Source: Pedobacter sp. UBA4863 (GTDB taxonomy: Bacteria; Bacteroidota; Bacteroidia; Sphingobacteriales; Sphingobacteriaceae). Taken from it: 64,000 nt of DNA. Shown one piece after another: positions 51,837-60,770 of this stretch. Made by a program: the position numbers and the translations under genes. The notes beneath the pieces are model-generated. The model did no database searches, was not told the DNA's origin, and was given only the letters and a program-made list of their open reading frames with translations. The stretch is from the NCBI RefSeq assembly GCF_002399615.1, contig NZ_DHDZ01000040.1, forward strand, positions 1-64,000. The letters are read 5' to 3'. Each line of letters opens with the position of its first letter. Within the stretch, counting starts at the first letter, position 1.

Positions 51837-52742
51837 TTGGCTCCCAGTAAATCAAAATACCTGTTTTCTGGAGTTTTATCGGCGGTAATTTGGGGTTTCT
51901 TTGCTATTCCGCTAAGAAACCTCAAAGCCTATTCGCCCGAGCAGATTTTGTACTACCGTATTTTTACCTCGCTAGTGGTAATCTGGTTGGCCATCTTTTT
52001 ATTCAGAAGAAAAGAGTTAAAGAAAGACATCAGCTATTTTAAGCACATTACTACTCGCGAGAAAAAAATTGTTGTAAGCCAGGTTATTGGCGCAACTGTG
52101 CTATTGGTATTTAATTGGTACACATTTATCTATGCCATTAACAATATCAGTATCAAATCTGGTGCTTTTGCCTATATGGTTTGCCCGCTCATTACTGCTT
52201 TTGGTGGTTTTGTAATATTAAAAGAACATCTTTACAAAGTTCAAATTGTAGCGCTAATTTTGGCTACCGCTAGTATTTTAATGCTAGCTACGGGCTCTGT
52301 GGTAGAAGTAACTTGGTCGGTAGTTATTGCGGCGCTTTATGCTTTTTATTTAATTATACAGCGTAAAATGCAAAATCTCGACAAGCTAAATGTATTGGCG
52401 GTACAGATTACAATCGCTGTACTATTAATGTTGCCGTTTTTCTTCTATCAGCATACCAGTTTACCAATGGAAGCAGGTTTCTGGTTAAACATAGTTTTAA
52501 TTGCTATCGTGTTTACCGTTATTCCATTGTTTTTAAGTCTATTCGCTTTGGTGGGTATCCCATCTTCTACCTTGGGCATTATTATTTACATCAATCCTAT
52601 CATTGCTTTTGCAGTAGCTATTTTCTATTTTAACGAGCAGATTGATTCGCATCAACTAATGGCTTATTTGCTGTTGCTATTTGCCGTTTTTTTATTTAAT
52701 TGGAACATGATTAAAGATATGCTTACTTTTAGAAGAAAATAG
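51837..52742 (+). CDS. RarD-type EamA transporter
   Basis: A 301-residue inner-membrane protein with ten hydrophobic segments, of the RarD branch of the drug/metabolite superfamily (G-V-L-S-A-V-I-W-G-F-F and E-Q-I-L-Y-Y-R-I at the N-terminus). The substrate is unknown. The start is a TTG at 51837, two nt after the RidA stop; no ATG fits. Confidence 0.9.
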   Translation: MAPSKSKYLFSGVLSAVIWGFFAIPLRNLKAYSPEQILYYRIFTSLVVIWLAIFLFRRKELKKDISYFKHITTREKKIVVSQVIGATVLLVFNWYTFIYAINNISIKSGAFAYMVCPLITAFGGFVILKEHLYKVQIVALILATASILMLATGSVVEVTWSVVIAALYAFYLIIQRKMQNLDKLNVLAVQITIAVLLMLPFFFYQHTSLPMEAGFWLNIVLIAIVFTVIPLFLSLFALVGIPSSTLGIIIYINPIIAFAVAIFYFNEQIDSHQLMAYLLLLFAVFLFNWNMIKDMLTFRRK

Positions 52743-52748
52743 TAAGTT

Positions 52749-54860
52749 TTGTTCGCATCCAATTTAGAAACACCTCTAGTTTATTTAAAGGGCGTTGGGC
52801 CTAAACGAGCCGAGTTGCTACAAAAAGAGCTTGGGGTTTTTACCTACGAACAACTTTTGCATCATTATCCTTTTAGGTACATTGATAGAACTCGTTTTTA
52901 CAAGGTTAACGAACTAACTCCAGATATGCCATTGGTGCAGGTGATTGGTAAAATCATGACCAAAGAAACTATTGGAGAGAAACACAAAAAGAGAATTGTA
53001 GCCAAATTTGGTGATGAAACAGGTACGATGGAACTGGTTTGGTTTCAAAGTTTAAAATGGGTAGAAGAAAATATTTACAGAGGCAATGCCTATATCGCCT
53101 TTGGCAAACCCAATTTCTTTAACGGAGGCTTTAGTATTTCCCATCCAGATTTAGAAAGTTACCCTAGGCAAACTTCTGGAGGTGTAACCGGAAATTTAAC
53201 CTTGCAACCTATCTATAATTCTACCGAAAAGCTCAAAAAAAGTTTCTTAGATAGCAAGGGGATTCAGAAACTGATTTATCAAATTTTAGAGCTTCATGCC
53301 AACGAAGTGAGGGAAACCTTGCCCAAATATATTCTCGAAAAGTATAAGCTGATTGGCAAAAAGGAAGCACTGATTAACATTCATTTTCCTATAAACACAA
53401 AGGCATTACAGCAAGCAGAAAGACGGTTGAAATTTGAGGAACTGTTCTTTATTCAGCTGCAATTGCTGTACAATAAACACCTCAGAAGCTTAAAATTTAA
53501 GGGTGCTTTATTTAGTAATGTTGGAGAACGAGTAAACCAATTTTATAATGAAATTATCCCTTTTGATTTAACTAATGCACAAAAGCGGGTAATTAAGGAA
53601 ATTAGAACTGATACACAGCGTGGTGCACAAATGAACCGTTTGGTACAAGGCGATGTAGGTAGCGGAAAAACGGTTGTGGCCTTAATGAGCATGCTGTTGG
53701 CTAATGATAACGGCTGCCAAGCTTGTATGATGGCTCCTACAGAAATTTTGGCCCGCCAGCATTACGAATCGTTGGTAGGGATGTTGAAAGGACAATTGGC
53801 AAACGTGGCTATCTTAACAGGTAGCACCACAAAGAAACAGCGTACAGTTTTACACCAGCAATTAGAAAGCGGTGAGATTGATATGCTAGTAGGTACACAT
53901 GCGCTGATTGAAGATAAAGTTCAGTTTAAGAATTTAGGACTGGTGGTCATAGATGAGCAGCACCGATTTGGTGTAGAACAGCGTGCCAAACTTTGGCGAA
54001 AGAATGCTGTTCCGCCACATATTTTGGTAATGACTGCTACACCAATTCCGAGAACTTTGGCCATGACTTTATATGGCGATTTGGATGTTTCTGTAATAGA
54101 TGAATTACCTGCGGGAAGAAAACCGATAGAAACGCTTCATTTTGTGGAAGGCAGGCGTATGCGCATGTTTGGGATGATGAAGGAAGAGATAGGCAAAGGG
54201 CGACAGGTATATATCGTTTATCCTTTAATTAAGGAAAGTGAAAAGTTAGATCTGCTGCATTTGGAAGCGGGTATTGAGCAGCTAAGCTATCAATTTCCAC
54301 GCCCTCAGTATCAAATTAGTATTGTGCATGGTAAGTTGAGCAATGCAGATAAAGCTTATGAAATGCAGCGCTTTATTGATGGCAAAACTCAAATTATGGT
54401 AGCTACTACTGTAATTGAAGTTGGCGTAAATGTGCCTAATGCTTCGGTAATGGTAATAGAAAATGCAGAACGATTTGGGCTATCTCAGCTGCACCAATTG
54501 CGTGGAAGGGTTGGTCGTGGTGCCGAGCAGTCTTTTTGTATCTTAATGTCTAAGGATAAGCTAAATCCCACTTCTAAAAAACGATTGGAAACCATGGTGC
54601 GCACCAATAACGGTTTCGAGATTTCGGAGATAGATTTGGAGCTACGTGGTCCAGGCGATATTACTGGAACCATGCAAAGCGGAACGGTAGAGTTGAAAGT
54701 GGCAGATTTGGCTAAAGATCAAGTAATTTTACAAGAGGCAAGAAACACTGTAATAGCGCTACTGGACAAAGATCCAAATGTAGAAAGCCCTGAAAATACT
54801 TTGTTAAAAAGCTTCCTTTCTAAGAAAAATGTAGGCATTAGTTTCGATAAGATTTCGTAA
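52749..54860 (+). CDS. recG: ATP-dependent DNA helicase RecG
   Basis: A 703-residue branch-migration helicase for stalled forks. A wedge OB domain is at about 60-150, Walker A GDVGSGKT at 301-308, the DExH box V-I-D-E-Q-H-R-F-G near 400, and helicase motif VI Q-L-R-G-R-V-G-R-G near 580, with the RecG-specific C-terminus. It starts with TTG 52749, six nt after the rarD-like stop. Length is normal for the family. Confidence 0.97.
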   Translation: MFASNLETPLVYLKGVGPKRAELLQKELGVFTYEQLLHHYPFRYIDRTRFYKVNELTPDMPLVQVIGKIMTKETIGEKHKKRIVAKFGDETGTMELVWFQSLKWVEENIYRGNAYIAFGKPNFFNGGFSISHPDLESYPRQTSGGVTGNLTLQPIYNSTEKLKKSFLDSKGIQKLIYQILELHANEVRETLPKYILEKYKLIGKKEALINIHFPINTKALQQAERRLKFEELFFIQLQLLYNKHLRSLKFKGALFSNVGERVNQFYNEIIPFDLTNAQKRVIKEIRTDTQRGAQMNRLVQGDVGSGKTVVALMSMLLANDNGCQACMMAPTEILARQHYESLVGMLKGQLANVAILTGSTTKKQRTVLHQQLESGEIDMLVGTHALIEDKVQFKNLGLVVIDEQHRFGVEQRAKLWRKNAVPPHILVMTATPIPRTLAMTLYGDLDVSVIDELPAGRKPIETLHFVEGRRMRMFGMMKEEIGKGRQVYIVYPLIKESEKLDLLHLEAGIEQLSYQFPRPQYQISIVHGKLSNADKAYEMQRFIDGKTQIMVATTVIEVGVNVPNASVMVIENAERFGLSQLHQLRGRVGRGAEQSFCILMSKDKLNPTSKKRLETMVRTNNGFEISEIDLELRGPGDITGTMQSGTVELKVADLAKDQVILQEARNTVIALLDKDPNVESPENTLLKSFLSKKNVGISFDKIS

Positions 54861-54911
54861 TTTGTTGTAAGCCTACCTCCTCGTAACTAGGCCTCTTAAC
54901 AGTGCAATACG

Positions 54912-56819
54912 TTACTTATTGTACATTTTTTGCTTATATAAGTACGATGCTAGTTGGTAATTAGCGATAGCCTCGTTAACTAGATTAGTATCTTCGGCTA
55001 TTGGCATAGCGGTACCATTGATAAAATCGGCCTTAAACGTAGTTGCTTTTTTATTAGGACTTAGAATAACTAGCTTATTATTTTTAATATAGCCCAAGCT
55101 TTGGTAAGTACTAATAAAAACCCTTTGGTCTTCGTCTTTCATCTTAAAAACATTTTGGCCAAAAAATTTACTTTCATAGCTGAAATTTAAGAAGCCTAAA
55201 ATACTTGGCGCCACATCTATTTGTGCCGTTAATTTTTCAAACTTCGATGGACTAATATACTTCGGGGCATAAAATATCATCGGAATATGATATTTGTTGA
55301 TAGGCAATTCCACTTTTCCGGCGCTAGATGCACAATGGTCGGAAACGATGATGAACAACGTATTATTAAACCAAGGTTTTTGTTTTGCTTCCTTAATAAA
55401 TTTGCCAATGGCATAATCGGTATATTTAACTGCCCCAGACCTGCCTGTATGCGAAGGAATATCTATGCGCCCTTCTGGATAGGTATAGGGGCGATGATTA
55501 GAGACCGTCATGATTTGTGCAAAGAACGGTTTTTTGCTTTCGTATTCTTTATCGAGTTCTCGTAACGACAAGGTGAAAAGATCTTCATCGGCCACGCCCC
55601 AAATATTAGAATAGTGGATTTCGTTGTCTTTTAAGGAACTTCTGTCTATTACTTGATAACCATTGTTAGAGAAAAACTCGTTCATGTTATCGAAATAACT
55701 GTAACCACCATAAATGTATTTGCTACTATAGCCTTTGCTTCTAAAAATATTGCCCAAAGTAAACAGGTCTTTATTGTTGGGGCGCTTTACAATAGATTGC
55801 CCAGGGGTTGGCGGAATGCTTAAGGCAAGGGCTTCTAGGCCACGCACCGTTCTGGTTCCCGATGCATACAGGTTGGTGAACAGCATACCTTGTTTAGCAA
55901 GCGAATCTAGATTTGGTGTAATGTTTTCTTCATTGCCATAGCTGCCTAAAAAATCGGCACTTAAGCTTTCTACACTAATCAAAACCACATTCATCTTTTT
56001 TTCGGGCTCATTACTGGTAATTTTTCTAGGTTGGAAATTACCAGTATTGCTGTTTAATTGTTGGTTTACTATGGCTGCCGCTTTTTCTATTGGGATGGTT
56101 TTGTAAAAAAAGTCATAATCGAGCTCGTTGTGCCAAAAGGCGTAGCTAAAATCGTACATGCCGTTACCCGAAAGTTCGTTAACGTAGGTGTTTGTACTAT
56201 GTTCTTTCCATTTGTGGCTTACCAAAAAATAAGTAGCCAAAGGGAGTAACAATAACATTAGCGCATATTTAGAACGCTCTTTAAAGTGCATTTTATGGTA
56301 GGTAGAGGCCCAAATTTTACGTCTAATTAAAAAGACAATAGCCAAAGTAACCACTAACAGTACGGCAATAATCGTATTTATGGGATACGATTGACGAATG
56401 TTGCCAATTACCTCGGTGGTATAAACCAAATAATCTACCGCAATAAAATTATATCGTACCGAAAACTCTTGCCAAAAAAACCACTCAGAAACAGCATTAA
56501 AAATCAAGGAAAAAACAACCAACAAAAAATAAATGCTAAGCAATACACGATTAAACTTAGTGTTGTACCATTTAGAAGGCCAAAGCCACAAATACAGCAC
56601 TAAAGGAATACTCGCGTACGATGCCACACATAGATCGTAAAATAGCCCAATAAAAAAGACTTTAATTAGATTTAAAAACGACCATTCGAAAGAAGATGCA
56701 GAGTGGCAAAGTAAAACGATGCGTGTAATTAAAGAGCTTACAGCAAGTAATATAACTGCTAAAACCAAAGGCCCATACCTATGTTTAAATAATTTATTTA
56801 GCTGATTGGAAACTGACAT
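54912..56819 (-). CDS. LtaS-like sulfatase/phosphoglycerol transferase
   Basis: A 635-residue membrane enzyme: five hydrophobic helices (about 15-205) and an extracytoplasmic sulfatase-fold domain (about 270-610). The N-V-V-L-I-S-V-E-S metal site, the catalytic Thr in S-G-T-R-T-V-R-G near 321, and V-S-D-H-C near 490 are present. Relatives transfer phosphoglycerol or phosphoethanolamine to envelope polymers. The substrate here is unknown, since Gram-negatives lack lipoteichoic acid. Confidence 0.9.
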   Translation of the reverse strand: MSVSNQLNKLFKHRYGPLVLAVILLAVSSLITRIVLLCHSASSFEWSFLNLIKVFFIGLFYDLCVASYASIPLVLYLWLWPSKWYNTKFNRVLLSIYFLLVVFSLIFNAVSEWFFWQEFSVRYNFIAVDYLVYTTEVIGNIRQSYPINTIIAVLLVVTLAIVFLIRRKIWASTYHKMHFKERSKYALMLLLLPLATYFLVSHKWKEHSTNTYVNELSGNGMYDFSYAFWHNELDYDFFYKTIPIEKAAAIVNQQLNSNTGNFQPRKITSNEPEKKMNVVLISVESLSADFLGSYGNEENITPNLDSLAKQGMLFTNLYASGTRTVRGLEALALSIPPTPGQSIVKRPNNKDLFTLGNIFRSKGYSSKYIYGGYSYFDNMNEFFSNNGYQVIDRSSLKDNEIHYSNIWGVADEDLFTLSLRELDKEYESKKPFFAQIMTVSNHRPYTYPEGRIDIPSHTGRSGAVKYTDYAIGKFIKEAKQKPWFNNTLFIIVSDHCASSAGKVELPINKYHIPMIFYAPKYISPSKFEKLTAQIDVAPSILGFLNFSYESKFFGQNVFKMKDEDQRVFISTYQSLGYIKNNKLVILSPNKKATTFKADFINGTAMPIAEDTNLVNEAIANYQLASYLYKQKMYNK

Positions 56820-56893
56820 TAATTTTTTAAGATGGTTTGATTGATGATATTATCGATGCTAAAAACGGAAAGAGCTACGCTGTATTATAATTA

Positions 56894-56901
56894 CAAATGT
56901 A
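56894..56901 (-). promoter_or_regulatory. -7 promoter box for LtaS-like gene
   Basis: TACATTTG on the minus strand, 74 nt upstream of the start. The -33 is not clear. Confidence 0.42.
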
Positions 56902-57010
56902 TATTTTTCATATAAAACTTGTATCATAATAATTTTAGAAGTTTTTGCAAAGATAGAAAGCGAATAGCATTAAGCTTGTGGTATTTCAATAAGCTATATG
57001 GTTGATAATA

Positions 57011-57544
57011 TCAATCATTCTTTAATTTCGAGTAAATAGCAATGCTTAAGAATTTATTGTCTTTTATTTCGCAATTTCTCATGGTGCCTTCGTGCTTGAA
57101 ATTAAGTTTTTCAATTGCTTTTTTGCAGTTACTATTTTCGGTTTCCACAAAAGCTTCAATTCTATTTAAGCCAAGCGTATCGAAACCATAGCTACAAATT
57201 AAAGGAAACGCTTCTTGCATCAAGCCTTTAGCCCAAAATTCGGGGAGTAGCCAAAATCCTATTTCTGCCTTTTTATGTGCTTTGCTGAGATTGTTAAATC
57301 CGCCAGCACCATAAAATGTTCGACCATCTGCCGAGCAAATTGCCCACCATCTGCCAGTTTCATTTTCCTCCAATTCTCTATACCAAATCATTTGCTCTTC
57401 GGTGGCCTCTAACGAGTGAAAGCTAACGCCGTAGAACTTTATCACCTCGGGATGCGAAAGACCTTTATAGATATTTTGTTTGTCTTCTGGCGTTATTGGC
57501 CGTAATAAAAGCCTATCTGTTTTCATTGAAGTCATCGAATGCAT
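57011..57544 (-). CDS. GNAT (RimJ/RimL-type) N-acetyltransferase
   Basis: An acetyl-CoA-dependent acetyltransferase of about 177 residues. T-D-R-L-L-L-R-P-I-T-P-E-D starts the domain; E-I-G-F-W-L-L-P, G-L-M-Q-E-A and N-R-I-E-A-F-V-E-T-E-N follow in RimJ-like order. Three Met codons (57544, 57535, 57526) are possible starts. A frame to 57595 would overlap the preceding serine hydrolase. The target is unknown. Confidence 0.88.
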   Translation of the reverse strand: MHSMTSMKTDRLLLRPITPEDKQNIYKGLSHPEVIKFYGVSFHSLEATEEQMIWYRELEENETGRWWAICSADGRTFYGAGGFNNLSKAHKKAEIGFWLLPEFWAKGLMQEAFPLICSYGFDTLGLNRIEAFVETENSNCKKAIEKLNFKHEGTMRNCEIKDNKFLSIAIYSKLKND

Positions 57545-57566
57545 TTTAGCTTTCAAGGTAGGAATT

Positions 57567-58802
57567 TTAATCTTCATCTGTGCCTGGCGCAGCACCTGCC
57601 CCTGTATAAGCGCCTTTTCTAATTACAGGCATTTTTAGGTATTTGTACAGTTCGTCTAATTGCATTAAACTGCCATTGGTTACATTGCCCAAAAACATCA
57701 CTACAATATCCTTATCTAAATCTCTTACATAAATATGGCGGAAACCATGCCACCAGCCTGTATGATAAACTACTTTTGTTTTGCCTTTATCTTCGAAAAT
57801 GCGCCAGCCATAGCCATAGTTAAAATGGCCTTTAATGGCTTTGTTACGACCAACATAAGCAGAATCTAAACTTGAGTTTTTAAGCAATCTTTCGTTACGG
57901 AGATATTTATCGTAAAGCACTAAATCATGTATGGTACTGTAAATTCCTTTGTCGCCAACTGGGCCGTCTAGGAAGTTTTGTACTACAGAGTATCTGAAAC
58001 TATTTCTATCGTGGCCCACTACATCAACCGGAATTTTTTCATACTCGGCTTTAGAATAAACGTGGGTGTTTTTCATGCCGGCAGGCTTAAAAATATGCTC
58101 CATCATGTATTGTGAATAGCGCATGCCCGAAACTTTCTCGATAATAGCACCCAACACCATGTAGTTAGAGTTGTTGTAATGGAAAACCTTACCTGGCTTA
58201 GTATAAGGATTTGGTTTTTCGTCGGCAATTACCTGCATTACTTCCTGATTGGTAACGCCTTTTTTCATGTTGCGTTTTTCTTTACGCCAAATATCATCGA
58301 TAAAATAAACATAGTTCATCATACCGCTGCGGTGTGGCAATAAAAGCCTAATGGTAATGCCTTCGTACGGAAAATTGGGGAAAAACTTTTTAACGTTATC
58401 GTCTAAGCTTAGTTTGCCAGCTTCTACCAGTTGCATTATAGCCGTACCGGTAAAAGTTTTGGTAATGGATGCTAGTTCAAACTCCGAGTTTATTTTTAGG
58501 CTATCGCGATGTAGGTAATCTGCCCAACCTTTAGCACCTTGATAAATAATTTTACCCTTTTTGGCTACCAATACGTTGCCGTTAAATGAATATTTTTTAT
58601 GGAGATTGTTTACAAAATCAGCAATCCATTTGTCTTCTTTCTTTTTATCGTAAACTAATAAAAGGCTATCTGCTTTATCGTCTTCCGGTTTTCTTACTTT
58701 CTTGTCTTCGGCAACTTTTTTTTCTTTCTCTTCTTTACTGGTGCAGGCGTTTAACGTAAATATAGCTAAGCTTATAGCGGTTAGTAGTATTCTAAATCTC
58801 AT
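57567..58802 (-). CDS. serine hydrolase, class C beta-lactamase fold
   Basis: A 411-residue lipoprotein (lipobox L-N-A-C, Cys20) with a charged linker and a beta-lactamase/DD-peptidase fold. The catalytic tetrad S-I-T-K is at 112-115, the Y-x-N motif at 209-211, and H-T-G-W near 362. Such proteins are peptidases or esterases; resistance is not implied. It is followed 22 nt later by an acetyltransferase gene. Confidence 0.92.
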   Translation of the reverse strand: MRFRILLTAISLAIFTLNACTSKEEKEKKVAEDKKVRKPEDDKADSLLLVYDKKKEDKWIADFVNNLHKKYSFNGNVLVAKKGKIIYQGAKGWADYLHRDSLKINSEFELASITKTFTGTAIMQLVEAGKLSLDDNVKKFFPNFPYEGITIRLLLPHRSGMMNYVYFIDDIWRKEKRNMKKGVTNQEVMQVIADEKPNPYTKPGKVFHYNNSNYMVLGAIIEKVSGMRYSQYMMEHIFKPAGMKNTHVYSKAEYEKIPVDVVGHDRNSFRYSVVQNFLDGPVGDKGIYSTIHDLVLYDKYLRNERLLKNSSLDSAYVGRNKAIKGHFNYGYGWRIFEDKGKTKVVYHTGWWHGFRHIYVRDLDKDIVVMFLGNVTNGSLMQLDELYKYLKMPVIRKGAYTGAGAAPGTDED

Positions 58803-59006
58803 TACTATAGGGGAACTGATGTATAAAAGCCGGAAAATTACATAATCTTAAAAAGATAACGGTAAAAGAGTTTTAAACATTGCTTTGTTGCTAAATTAAT
58901 ACAGGAGATTTTTAGGCAGTTATGCTGTTGGTGGTATAAAGTTGTGGCTAACGTTGCAAATACAGCCAAATTAAAGTTGTTTGCGGTTTTTATCAGTAGA
59001 AACGAA

Positions 59007-59036
59007 AACGGGGCAATCTTAATTGATTGCCCCGTT
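59007..59036 (-). terminator. terminator after sod
   Basis: A 12-bp perfect stem AACGGGGCAATC / GATTGCCCCGTT with a TTAATT loop, 24 nt after the sod stop; on the minus strand it is followed by TTTCGTTTC. Confidence 0.82.
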
Positions 59037-59059
59037 ACTAATTTTTATAAAAAAAGCGA

Positions 59060-59674
59060 TTATTTACCTAATGCTTTTTTGTAACGTTCTGCTACTGCAT
59101 CCCAATTTACTACGTTCCAAATTGCCGCTAAGTAATCAGGACGTTTGTTTTGGTATTTTAAGTAGTAAGCGTGCTCCCATACGTCGATACCAAAAATAGG
59201 TGTACCTTTTTGCTCGGCAATATCCATTAACGGATTGTCTTGGTTTGGTGTAGAAGAAACAAATAACTTGCCATCGGCACCTACAGAAAGCCAAGCCCAA
59301 CCAGAACCAAAGCGAGTTGCGCCCGCATCTTGGATTTTAGTTTTGAACTCTGCAAATGAACCAAAAGCTTCGTTGATAGCCTTAGCTAAATCGCCAGTTG
59401 GCTCGCCGCCTTTATTTGGGCCTAAAACTGTCCAGAATAAAGCGTGGTTAAAGTGGCCGCCACCGTTGTTGCGTACTGCAGCCGGATATTTAGAGATGTT
59501 CTTTACAATATCTTCGATGCTATTGTTAGCCTCTGGTTTACCTTCTAAAGCCTTGTTTAAGTTGGTAACATAGGCTTGGTGGTGTTTGCCATGGTGAATT
59601 TCCATGGTTGCTTTGTCGATATGTGGTTCTAGTGCGTCTGTTGCGTATGCTAACGCAGGTAATTCAAATGCCAT
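59060..59674 (-). CDS. superoxide dismutase (Fe/Mn)
   Basis: A 204-residue cytosolic SOD. Metal ligands are visible: His27 in I-H-H-G-K-H, the His in N-H-A-L-F-W near 78, and D-V-W-E-H-A-Y-Y near 163. The G-G-G-H-F-N-H sequence is common to both Fe and Mn forms, so the metal is not called. It has its own consensus promoter and terminator. Confidence 0.96.
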   Translation of the reverse strand: MAFELPALAYATDALEPHIDKATMEIHHGKHHQAYVTNLNKALEGKPEANNSIEDIVKNISKYPAAVRNNGGGHFNHALFWTVLGPNKGGEPTGDLAKAINEAFGSFAEFKTKIQDAGATRFGSGWAWLSVGADGKLFVSSTPNQDNPLMDIAEQKGTPIFGIDVWEHAYYLKYQNKRPDYLAAIWNVVNWDAVAERYKKALGK

Positions 59675-59712
59675 AATTATATGATTAAGGGTTATATAAA
59701 GTGTTATTTATA

Positions 59713-59720
59713 CAAATATA
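59713..59720 (-). promoter_or_regulatory. -7 promoter box for sod
   Basis: TATATTTG on the minus strand with a TTG about 23 nt further upstream; 38 nt before the sod start. Confidence 0.6.
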
Positions 59721-59753
59721 ATAGAGATAGGTTAACTTTTGTTCAAATGTTTG

Positions 59754-60233
59754 TCAAGTTTGCTGACGTTTGCTAACAAAAAAGGCCGACATGAGGCTGC
59801 CACACTCTTCGGCTAAAACCCCTCCTTTTAACAACGTTTTGGGGTGCAAAAGGTTTTGTCCTATTTTGGTAAAGCCACGTTTTTCTTCTTTGGCACCGTA
59901 AACTATCCTGCTAATTTGTGTCCAATAGCTGGCTCCGGCACACATTACGCAAGGTTCAATGGTAACGTATAGGGTGCAATCTTTAAGGTACTTGCCGCCC
60001 AAAGTTTGTGCTGCGGCGGTAAAAGCTTGCATTTCGGCATGGGCGGTTACATCGTTAAGCTGTTCGGTAAGGTTATGGCCGCGGCCAATTACTTTTCCGT
60101 TGCAAACTATCACCGCTCCAATCGGGATTTCCTGTGCATCGTACGCTTTTTTTGCCTCGTTTAAAGCCAAACGCATGTAGTGTTCGTCTTCTTGCTGCGG
60201 GTCTGTATTTTCTTCGAAATTATAGAAACTCAT
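59754..60233 (-). CDS. tadA: tRNA-specific adenosine deaminase-like
   Basis: A 159-residue zinc deaminase converting A34 to inosine in tRNA-Arg. The catalytic H-A-E is at about 67-69 and the zinc Cys pair P-C-V-M-C at about 97-101. D-E-H-Y-M-R-L-A-L-N-E-A-K-K-A begins the domain. ATG 60233 is chosen because the longer frame adds an atypical hydrophobic stretch. A nucleoside or guanine deaminase role cannot be fully excluded. Confidence 0.92.
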   Translation of the reverse strand: MSFYNFEENTDPQQEDEHYMRLALNEAKKAYDAQEIPIGAVIVCNGKVIGRGHNLTEQLNDVTAHAEMQAFTAAAQTLGGKYLKDCTLYVTIEPCVMCAGASYWTQISRIVYGAKEEKRGFTKIGQNLLHPKTLLKGGVLAEECGSLMSAFFVSKRQQT

Positions 60234-60325
60234 GCTTATATTTTTGGAACAAAGAACAAGGAGCAAAGAATAAAGATGTTTCGTTTCGTGTGTTTGTCTT
60301 TTATCCTTGTTCCTTAATCTTTGTT

Positions 60326-60661
60326 CTAGATTAACTTACTTCCATTTGGTACTTTTCTTTCTATGGTGCTTAGTACAATATCTCCGTTTTCATCGGCAAA
60401 GCCAGTTACTAAAAACTCGCTCATAAACTTACCGATCTGCTTTTTAGGGAAATTAACTACACCGATAATCTGTTTGCCTATTAAGTTTTCTAAAGAGTAA
60501 TGTTTGGTAATTTGTGCACTACTCATTTTAATGCCTAGCTCACCAAAATCTACCTTTACTTTGTAGGCTGGTTTTCGGGCTTCGGGATATTCAAAAGCTT
60601 CGATAATAGTACCTACTCTTAATTCAATTTTTTCAAAATCGTTCCAGTTGATTTCTTCCAT
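60326..60661 (-). CDS. CsaA-like tRNA-binding protein
   Basis: A 111-residue OB-fold protein of the EMAP-II/CsaA type: F-E-K-I-E-L-R-V-G-T-I near the start and S-A-Q-I-T-K-H-Y in the middle, ending in N-G-S-K-L-I. It binds tRNA and may act as a chaperone. ATG 60661 fits the family; the longer frame is composed of intergenic repeat sequence. It is divergent from rlmI. Confidence 0.9.
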   Translation of the reverse strand: MEEINWNDFEKIELRVGTIIEAFEYPEARKPAYKVKVDFGELGIKMSSAQITKHYSLENLIGKQIIGVVNFPKKQIGKFMSEFLVTGFADENGDIVLSTIERKVPNGSKLI

Positions 60662-60758
60662 TTTGTAAAAATAAGATTTTTGGTTGTTTAGTTGTTTAGT
60701 TTTTTGGATTTGAAGCCGCGAACTGACCACTAGTTCCTGACAACTGACCACTTTTATA

Positions 60759-60766
60759 TATCTTTG
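60759..60766 (+). promoter_or_regulatory. -7 box abutting the rlmI start
   Basis: TATCTTTG, then CCCC and the ATG at 60771. The start of transcription would coincide with the start codon. An 11-nt direct repeat (60721-60731 and 60742-60752) lies just upstream. Confidence 0.55.
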
Positions 60767-60770
60767 CCCC

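Noticed and set aside
57567..58802. Beta-lactamase-fold gene as an antibiotic resistance gene
   Set aside because: The SxxK and YxN motifs define a broad serine hydrolase family; nothing indicates beta-lactam hydrolysis.
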